From: an uncultured Spartobacteria bacterium
Lineage (GTDB): Bacteria; Verrucomicrobiota; Verrucomicrobiia; Chthoniobacterales; Chthoniobacteraceae
Length of the DNA: 57,653 bases
NCBI GenBank assembly: GCA_903929475.1
Contig: CAIYUV010000138.1
Coordinates: 1-57,653, forward strand
Direction: 5' to 3'
The position numbers and the translations under genes were made by a program. Under the pieces are notes generated by a model. It was not told where the DNA came from. It worked only from the letters and a program-made list of their open reading frames with translations, and did no database searches. Each line of letters opens with the position of its first letter. Positions within the stretch are counted from its first letter, which is position 1. This document shows, piece after piece, positions 52,274 through 57,653 of this stretch.

Positions 52274-52918
52274 ATGCCTGCCGCCACCGAAGCCGCCCCG
52301 CGTCTAAACCATGTCTTTGTGGACTTCGAAAACGTCCATGAGTTTGATGCGTCTATTCTCGGCACGAAAGCGGTCTGCTTTACTATCCTACTCGGGGCGA
52401 AGCAGACAAAACTCGATGCCGGTCTGGTGGAAAATCTGATGGAACATGCGGCATCGGTCCAACTCATCCGCCTCACGTCTTCCGGAAAGAATGCTCTCGA
52501 TTTTGCGCTCGCATACTACGTGGGCCGGGCGGTGAGCAGTAACCCTGAGGCCCACATTCATATTATCTCGAAGGACACGGGCTTTGACCCTCTGGTTGAG
52601 CATCTGCGAAGCCGACATATTTCCACCCGCCGCCACGGGAGTTTCGCCACGCTCACTTTTTCTGGTCCACCCAAGGTCGGGACAGCCGCACCAAAAGCGA
52701 AGCCCGCAGATATAGAGACTCCCCTGAGTCGCGTTCTGGAGCGACTGCGAAAGAACGTCACTAATCGTCCGAAAAAGAAGAAGACCCTGCTGAGCCATCT
52801 GAAATCCCAGCTTGGCAAAGACGCCACCGACATGGATGCCATCAGGCTGCTGGATATGCTTTGCAAAGCAGGTCACGTCAGCATCGGCGACAAGGATACC
52901 GTGACTTACCAAGTCTAG
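52274..52918 (+). CDS. PIN/NYN-like domain protein
   Basis: 214 residues from ATG 52274. N-terminal PIN-like fold: NHVFVDFENVHEFDASIL (first acidic site), SSGKNALDFALAYYVGRAV (second), and IHIISKDTGFDPLVEHLRSRHI (third), the acidic pattern of NYN/PIN RNases. C-terminal part is basic (NRPKKKKTLLSHLKSQLGKDATDMDAIRLLDML), possibly a helical RNA-binding module. Proteins like this are annotated as PIN-like or limkain-type; an RNA nuclease is plausible. Divergent from the dioxygenase. Confidence 0.8.
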   Translation: MPAATEAAPRLNHVFVDFENVHEFDASILGTKAVCFTILLGAKQTKLDAGLVENLMEHAASVQLIRLTSSGKNALDFALAYYVGRAVSSNPEAHIHIISKDTGFDPLVEHLRSRHISTRRHGSFATLTFSGPPKVGTAAPKAKPADIETPLSRVLERLRKNVTNRPKKKKTLLSHLKSQLGKDATDMDAIRLLDMLCKAGHVSIGDKDTVTYQV

Positions 52919-53039
52919 CAGGCACGAAAGCAGGCACTCCGCCTTCGTTGCCGAATTCCCGCCCCTTTCCCCATAGACTCCAAGTCCTCCAAACCCCGCC
53001 GCGCCAAGCGCACCGCAGAATTAAAAAACAGTGCCCGAC

Positions 53040-53627
53040 AGTGGAGCAGGGGTGCCGGACGCCGGAAGGGCGTTTCTCTCAGGAAAAATGGCGTCCTTCT
53101 CTGTGGAAGGGGCGGCCCCATTCCTTGCGGGGGCGGTTTTCTCTGTTGGAGGGGTTTCCCCGTTTCTTGCGGGGTGTTCCCTGCGCGTTGCGGGGTCGTC
53201 CATGGACGGTGCGGGGGCGCCCCCATTTCTTCCATGGACGTCCATGGATGCTGCGGGGGCGCCCCCATTTCGTGCGGGGTCGTCCATGCGCGGCGCGGGG
53301 AAGCCCCCATTTGGCGCGGGGTCGTCCATGAGCGGTGCGGGGTGGCCCCCTTTTGCTGCGGGGGCGTCCATGGAAGGAATGGGGCGGCCCCCATTTCACG
53401 CATGGACGTCCATGGAACGCGCAGGGACGTCCATGGACGGCGCGGGGAAGCCCCCATTTGGCGCGGGGGCGTCCATCGAAAGCGGAGGGATGACCCCGTG
53501 GCTGGCAGGGATGTCCATGAAAGGCGGAAGGGTGTCCATGGATAGCGCATGGACGTCCCTACAAAGCGCGGGAGCGTCCACGGAAGAAGGAGAAGCGTTC
53601 ATGCAAAGCGCAGGGAAGATCCCAGGA
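53040..53627. repeat. 21-bp tandem array 2 (about 28 diverged units)
   Basis: Starting about 120 bp after the PIN-like gene, 21-bp steps can be followed to 53627. Units alternate between two types: gcggggaagcccccatttg-like, read as GAGKPPF, and gcggggtcgtccatgagcg-like, read as GAGSSMS, so the higher-order step in the middle is often 42 bp. Later units lose the cccccattt type. Long ORFs open in all forward frames and on the reverse strand across the array, including one into the methyltransferase gene; this reflects the repeat, so none is called. The array resembles the one at 67-618 in unit length though not in sequence. The rest of 52919-53767 holds nothing recognised. Confidence 0.88.
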
Positions 53628-53767
53628 GGCGGAAGAGGATTGTCATTTTTAGCGCCCGCTCTTCACGGGGCGCGCTCCGTTTGTTCGATGAGCATGGCGG
53701 CCTTCGGGTTTGGCGTGCTGTTGCTCCTGCGCTTGCACTCGTCGGGATGCATGGGCAGTCTGGCTTC

Positions 53768-54484
53768 ATGCGCATCTTCGCGATCCTTTTTCTCCTCACT
53801 GCACTTGCTCAATCGGACGAGGCTCCGAAGCCGCCGGAGCCGCTTTACGAAACGCGGGAGCAGCATGACAGGAATGGGATTGGGAAGTTTTTCATGGGGC
53901 GGGAGATTGCTCATGTAATGGGGCATCAGGCTGCGGGCTGGCTGGAGAGACCGGAGCGCGAGGAGGAGGAGCGCACGGATCTGGCGGTGGCCGCGCTGGG
54001 CTTGAAGCCGGGGGACGCGGTGGCGGACATCGGGTGCGGGACTGGATATTACGCGAGTCGGATGGGGCGCATCATCGGGGAGAAGGGCGTGGTGTATGGC
54101 GTGGACATCCAGCAGGAGATGCTCGATTTGCTGGTGAAGAAAATGAAGATGCTGCGGGTGGAGAATGTGAAGCCAGTGCTTGGCGCGGAGAAGGACCCGA
54201 AGCTCGCGCCGGAGAGCTGCGATTTGATGCTGATGGTGGATGTGTATCACGAGTTTGATTTTCCCTACGAGATGACGCGGGCGATGATCCCGGCGCTGAA
54301 AAAGGGCGGGCGTCTGGTGTTCATCGAGTTTCGCGGGGAGGACCCGAAGGTGAATATCAAAACGGTTCACAAGATGACGGAGGCGCAGGTGAAAAAGGAA
54401 ATGGCGCTGCACCCGGAGCTGGAATGGGTGGAGACGAAGGAGGATCTGCCGCAGCAGCACATCGTGATTTTCCGAAGGAAGTAG
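53768..54484 (+). CDS. Exported SAM-dependent methyltransferase
   Basis: 238 residues. An N-terminal signal (MRIFAILFLLTALAQS) supports the start at 53768 rather than in-array starts upstream. The class I fold has motif I VADIGCGTGYYASRMGRIIGEKG, VYGVDIQQEM, and LMLMVDVYHEFDFPYEM; the C-terminal half carries KKGGRLVFIEFRGED. The N-terminal block EVIGHQAAGWLERPEREEEE-like (HVMGHQAAGWLERPEREEEE) matches secreted methyltransferases common in PVC bacteria. Substrate unknown. Three bases before the prmA-like gene. Confidence 0.87.
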   Translation: MRIFAILFLLTALAQSDEAPKPPEPLYETREQHDRNGIGKFFMGREIAHVMGHQAAGWLERPEREEEERTDLAVAALGLKPGDAVADIGCGTGYYASRMGRIIGEKGVVYGVDIQQEMLDLLVKKMKMLRVENVKPVLGAEKDPKLAPESCDLMLMVDVYHEFDFPYEMTRAMIPALKKGGRLVFIEFRGEDPKVNIKTVHKMTEAQVKKEMALHPELEWVETKEDLPQQHIVIFRRK

Positions 54485-54487
54485 CGT

Positions 54488-55354
54488 GTGACGATGAGCA
54501 GGAAAAAAGACAGCGGCGCGCGACTTGTTTGGCGGAAACTTTCACCCGCGAAGTGGGAGGATGTATGGCAGGAACGGCTCGGCTGGCTGGGGCAGCGGCT
54601 GGTGATTTTTGTGCTGAAGGGGTTGAAGACGCTGCGGCTGGAGGCGCATCAGCTCACGCGGGCGGAGGCGGATTTGCTGACGAAGGAATTTGGCGGGACG
54701 GTGCGCGCGGCGAGGGCGCTGACGAAGCGTGACCTGGAACCGGAGCCGCGTCCGCCGCTGCGTGTGCGCGGGAAGCTCGTAGTGGTGGGCACGGAGAAAG
54801 AGCGCGCTGCCGCTGCGAAGGACGGCGCGCCGTGTTTGCTGATTCCGGCGAGCCTCGCATTTGGCACCGGGGAGCACGCGACGACGGCGACGTGTCTGCG
54901 CATTCTCGCGGATGTGGCGGCGTCGCTGCGCGGGAGGGAGTGGGACGCGCTCGACATCGGCACGGGCAGCGGGATTCTCGCGCTGGCGGCGCGGCATTTC
55001 GGCGCGAGGAAAGTGGAGGCGGGGGATTTCGATGCGACGGCGGTGCGACTCGCGAAAGAGAACGCGGCGGCGAATGGCGTGCGCGGAGTGGTCGTGAAGC
55101 GTTTTGATGTGCTGAAGTGGAAGCCCACACGTCGCTGGCCGGTGGTTCTGGCGAATGTGTATGGGCCGATTCTCATCGAAGCTGCGCCGCAGATTACGGC
55201 GGCTGTCGAGCACGGCGGTGCGCTGATTTTGAGCGGTATTTTGCGCGAGCAGGCGGACGATGTGATCGCGGCGTTTAAGGAACAGCGGTGCCGTTTCGAG
55301 AGCATCACGCGCCGGGGGAAATGGGTGACGTGCCTTGCGCGCGTTACTTCGTGA
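54488..55354 (+). CDS. prmA: Ribosomal protein L11 methyltransferase-like (PrmA)
   Basis: 288 residues. N-terminal substrate-recognition part (KWEDVWQERLGWLGQRLV), then the PrmA blocks LAFGTGEHATTATCLRIL, DALDIGTGSGILALAARHFG (SAM motif I), GDFDATAVRLAKENAAANG and VVLANVYGPILIEAAPQI, ending in SGILREQADDVIAAFKEQ. Expected to trimethylate L11, though the sequence is divergent enough that another protein target is possible. Starts with GTG at 54488 or ATG two codons later. Its 3' end overlaps the convergent small Cys protein by 11 bp. Confidence 0.85.
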   Translation: MTMSRKKDSGARLVWRKLSPAKWEDVWQERLGWLGQRLVIFVLKGLKTLRLEAHQLTRAEADLLTKEFGGTVRAARALTKRDLEPEPRPPLRVRGKLVVVGTEKERAAAAKDGAPCLLIPASLAFGTGEHATTATCLRILADVAASLRGREWDALDIGTGSGILALAARHFGARKVEAGDFDATAVRLAKENAAANGVRGVVVKRFDVLKWKPTRRWPVVLANVYGPILIEAAPQITAAVEHGGALILSGILREQADDVIAAFKEQRCRFESITRRGKWVTCLARVTS

Positions 55355-55511
55355 GCAACGAAGCGCGGCTGGGCGGGCGCTGGCAGCAGGTCTTCACTTC
55401 CTCCGGCTTTTGCTGGGTGCTTGGTGCTGCGGGTGCCGGGGGGCGCATCGCGGCCCAGACTGCGGCGGCTGCGGCAAGTGCGATGGTTGTGAATACGAAC
55501 AGGCGTTTCAT
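55344..55511 (-). CDS. Small exported Cys-containing protein (55 residues)
   Basis: A 55-codon frame on the minus strand, too short for routine ORF calling. The N terminus is a membrane/signal segment (KRLFVFTTIALAAAAAVWA); the rest is Pro/Ala-rich and ends EEVKTCCQRPPSRASLLTK, with a Cys pair. The clean signal plus a plausible conserved Cys-Cys-x-x-Pro-Pro-x-R-A tail make me believe it, but there is no domain. Overlaps the prmA end by 11 bp, tail to tail. Confidence 0.5.
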   Translation of the reverse strand: MKRLFVFTTIALAAAAAVWAAMRPPAPAAPSTQQKPEEVKTCCQRPPSRASLLTK

Positions 55512-55621
55512 TTGCGGAATTCTGTGGTTGCTCTACACCAGCATGGCTCCGAGGTCAAAGTTTGCGGGGTGCGTTTGACAGCCAACCAGCGTGCCCCTAG
55601 CCTCGCGCCCACTTTTTCAAA

Positions 55622-56803
55622 ATGCCGGAACACTCACCCAACAACCGCCAGTCGTATGGCCGCACGTTCATCGTAGCGGCGGCGGTGCTTGGCATTGCCG
55701 CGGTGGTGCAACTGGGGATGGTGGCGTGGTCTTTTTTTCACAAGGCGAAACCCGTCGCGCCCGCTGCGGCGCAGGAAGAGCCTACGCGGAAGCCGCCGGA
55801 GAAAATCGACGTGAAGAAACTGATCGCCGAGTCGCCGCCACCGGATGATCCATTTGATGCCAGCAGCGATCCGCTTGCCAGCGCATCTGCGGAGCCAGCT
55901 CCCGCGCATGGTGCCCGGCCTTTTCCGGTGAAACCCGCGCCCCTCGTCGAGACAGCGCCGACGGCGATTCCAGAAAAGCCGAAGCCCTCTCCCGCGATTG
56001 CGGTGCCGATCACAAACGTGCCGGGAGGGAACCCGCTGCGTCCCACGCCGGTCCCGCTCAGTGCGCTGACTCCGAAGGTGGATCCGCGTTTTTCCGAACT
56101 CGTGGAGCAGGGGAAGCTGCTGCGCGGCAGTGGTGACACCGCCGGTGCGCTGGTGAAATTTCGCGAAGCCGCCGCGCTCGCTCCGGGCGATCCGCTGCCC
56201 ATCGCCGAGCAGGCCTACACTTTTGAAAAAATGAGTCTCACCGACAAGGCCGCGGAGCAGTGGAAGCGCATCCTTGCGATGGGCGAGCGGGCGGGTGTTT
56301 ATTACTCCGCAGCGCAGGGGAAATTAAATACTGCCATCGTCGAGACGACGCGTGCCGTGGCACCGGTTCAGTCCGGTGCCGCAATCCCCGATGGCAAGAC
56401 GCTCGCGCTTGGCGCGTCGCGGATGGAAAACGCGGCATCCGCCGGGACTGCGAAAAAATTTACGCTGGAGGTGCCGATTCGCGCACGTGCCGGGGAGACG
56501 ATCAGTGTGCGCGACGTGAAGGTCTTCGTGCTTTTTTTTGAAAAGCTCAATGGCAAGGACATCGTTCGCACGAGCGCGAACGTGAGCAATCGCTGGGGCA
56601 GCCCGCCTGCGGACTGGGCCGATGGGGACACCGAGACGCTCGAAGTGAGCTACGATTTAGCGACGGGCGGCGGGCGCGGCGAACCCCGCGAATACTACGG
56701 CTACATCATCCGGCTTTACTACAGGGGCGAACTTCAAGACACCCAAGCGGAGCCCAAGGCGCTGAATCAAAAGTTCCCCGCCTCTACCACACTTTCCGAA
56801 TAA
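55622..56803 (+). CDS. Membrane-anchored TPR protein
   Basis: 393 residues. One N-terminal membrane helix (about 14-36, FIVAAAVLGIAAVVQLGMVAW), then a Pro/Ala-rich region (about 45-150) and two TPR-like helical units (FSELVEQGKLLRGSGDTAGALVKFREAAALAPGDPL, and YTFEKMSLTDKAAEQWKRIL). The C-terminal half is a beta-rich domain (FTLEVPIRARAGETISVRDVKVFVLFFEKLNG, GYIIRLYYRGELQD) that I do not recognise. Six bases precede the receiver-kinase gene, so the two are likely one operon, the TPR protein perhaps acting as sensor or partner. Confidence 0.75.
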   Translation: MPEHSPNNRQSYGRTFIVAAAVLGIAAVVQLGMVAWSFFHKAKPVAPAAAQEEPTRKPPEKIDVKKLIAESPPPDDPFDASSDPLASASAEPAPAHGARPFPVKPAPLVETAPTAIPEKPKPSPAIAVPITNVPGGNPLRPTPVPLSALTPKVDPRFSELVEQGKLLRGSGDTAGALVKFREAAALAPGDPLPIAEQAYTFEKMSLTDKAAEQWKRILAMGERAGVYYSAAQGKLNTAIVETTRAVAPVQSGAAIPDGKTLALGASRMENAASAGTAKKFTLEVPIRARAGETISVRDVKVFVLFFEKLNGKDIVRTSANVSNRWGSPPADWADGDTETLEVSYDLATGGGRGEPREYYGYIIRLYYRGELQDTQAEPKALNQKFPASTTLSE

Positions 56804-56809
56804 ACACTG

Positions 56810-57653
56810 ATGAGAATACTTTTGGTTGATGATGATTCGAGCGTCCTTCAGGCGCTCATTACTGCTGTGAACTCCATGCCAGGCCACGATGTGCGTGTTT
56901 CAGCGAATGCACAAAAAGCCCACGAGCACGCACTGACGCTGGGCGGTGTGGATTTGCTGATCACCGACGTGGTGATGGAGCCGACGGACGGCATCACGCT
57001 GCGTGATGAGTTGCGGGCACTGTATCCGAGGATGCGGGCTGCGTTCATCAGCGGTTACGATCTCAGCGACTATGCAGAACACATGGCCGGGGCCGCGATC
57101 CTCACCAAGCCGGTGAATGCAGACGCTGTGCGTGAACTCGTCTCCGCGACGCAGCAGGCATTGCTCGCGCCGCGGCAACCTGTGGCAGTTCCGCAGGCGC
57201 GTCCTGTTACAGCGGTGCCGCAGGCAACTGCGAGAGCCGTGCCATCTGTGCAGGCGGTCCCACAAGTCGCGCCGGCACCGCAGCCTGTCGCGGTTCCCCA
57301 CGTCGTGAGGCCAACGCCCGTCGTGCAGGCCGTTCCGCAGCCGACCCCCGTCCCGCAGCCAGTTCCCGCCGCAGTGCAGCCTGTCGCCGTTCCGCAGGTG
57401 CAGCCAGTTCCCGTTGTGCAGGCCGTGCCACCACCGCCGCCAGTTCCCCGGCCAGTCGCGGTTCAAGAGCATGTTGCAGTTTCGCAGCCGCAAGTCGTTG
57501 CTGATGCCGAGACGCAAGACGAGGAGTCGCACGATCAGCCGGAGCAACTTGTTGGAGTTCAACTCGGAGATTACCGTGTTCAGCAATTTCTCGGAAAAGG
57601 AGTCTGGGGTGCCGTCTATGTCGCGATCCAGCTCAGTGTGAACCGCCCCGTCG
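56810..57653 (+). CDS. Response-regulator receiver fused to Ser/Thr protein kinase (partial)
   Basis: At least 281 codons, cut off by the window end. Residues 1-120 are a receiver domain: MRILLVDDDSS (acidic pocket), LLITDVVMEPTDG with the phospho-acceptor Asp, FISGYDLS and the LTKPVN Lys. A linker of about 115 residues is made of repeated Pro-Val-Gln pieces (VPQAV.., PVPQPV). It leads into QLGDYRVQQFLGKGVWGAVYVA, the glycine loop of a Hanks-type kinase; the catalytic Lys is just past the edge. Joining a two-component receiver to a Ser/Thr kinase links phosphorelay to kinase signalling. The start follows the TPR gene by six bases. Confidence 0.85.
   Translation, partial: MRILLVDDDSSVLQALITAVNSMPGHDVRVSANAQKAHEHALTLGGVDLLITDVVMEPTDGITLRDELRALYPRMRAAFISGYDLSDYAEHMAGAAILTKPVNADAVRELVSATQQALLAPRQPVAVPQARPVTAVPQATARAVPSVQAVPQVAPAPQPVAVPHVVRPTPVVQAVPQPTPVPQPVPAAVQPVAVPQVQPVPVVQAVPPPPPVPRPVAVQEHVAVSQPQVVADAETQDEESHDQPEQLVGVQLGDYRVQQFLGKGVWGAVYVAIQLSVNRPV

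Noticed and set aside
53031-53918. 295-codon ORF through array 2 into the methyltransferase
   Set aside because: Open only because the unit length is divisible by three; it leaves the methyltransferase frame and has no ribosome site.

Overview
The window looks like a chromosomal piece of a high-GC Verrucomicrobiota bacterium, perhaps Spartobacteria/Chthoniobacterales-like (the lineage below phylum is a guess). This rests on gene content typical of the PVC group: two pairs of a planctomycete-type cytochrome c protein (DUF1549/DUF1553) with a DUF1501 protein, a very large 'Pirellula/Verrucomicrobium-type' membrane-bound dehydrogenase with a heme-binding domain, a DUF1080 glycoside-hydrolase-like protein, a sulfatase, and a receiver-plus-Ser/Thr-kinase fusion. 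kdsA, lptC/A/B, hldE2, an OprB porin and an AsmA-like protein show a Gram-negative envelope with LPS.

Layout. 0-1.5 kb: a 21-bp tandem array, a spacer with hairpins and a small membrane-protein gene. 1.8-2.7 kb: purS-purQ. 2.7-4.8 kb (minus): OprB-type porin and a P-loop ATPase. 5.0-8.9 kb: an envelope operon (DUF1844, kdsA, lptC, lptA, lptB, hpf) ending at a clear terminator. 9-15.5 kb: secreted and lipoprotein genes, the 1218-residue PVC dehydrogenase and an AhbC/NirJ-like radical SAM enzyme. 15.6-19.1 kb (minus): a nuclease-helicase with C-terminal repeats plus a HicA/HicB pair, a possible defence patch. 19.4-25.5 kb (minus): a frameshifted DUF1501 gene, its cytochrome partner, a coiled-coil protein and a DUF1080 protein. 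25.7-28.4 kb: small hypothetical genes, an alpha/beta hydrolase and a VOC protein with weak gene-cassette features. 28.4-33.4 kb: M29 aminopeptidase, hldE2-purN, a nucleotidyltransferase pair and a UvrD/Rep helicase. 33.45-34.16 kb: an intergenic repeat island (a nested palindromic element plus a 42-bp palindrome array) just upstream of a fibronectin-III-type protein. 35-39 kb (minus): AsmA-like protein and sulfatase. 39.2-43.2 kb: fur-sufC-sufB-sufD. 43.2-45.2 kb (minus): pgk-tpiA. 45.4-49.7 kb: small membrane protein, then the second cytochrome/DUF1501 pair, intact. 49.7-52.9 kb: CBS-type pyrophosphatase, intradiol dioxygenase, PIN/NYN-like protein. 53.0-53.6 kb: a second 21-bp array. 53.8-57.65 kb: two methyltransferases, a small secreted Cys protein, a TPR protein and a truncated receiver-kinase gene.

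Housekeeping modules are purine synthesis (purS, purQ, purN), Kdo/heptose/LPS export, Fe-S assembly under a Fur-type regulator and lower glycolysis. The most unusual feature is the non-coding sequence: three separate tandem arrays with repeat lengths of 21, 42 and 21 bp (whole numbers of DNA helical turns), one large nested inverted repeat, and a 23-bp dispersed repeat that has entered coding sequence. No tRNA, rRNA, CRISPR array, transposase or integrase gene was recognised.
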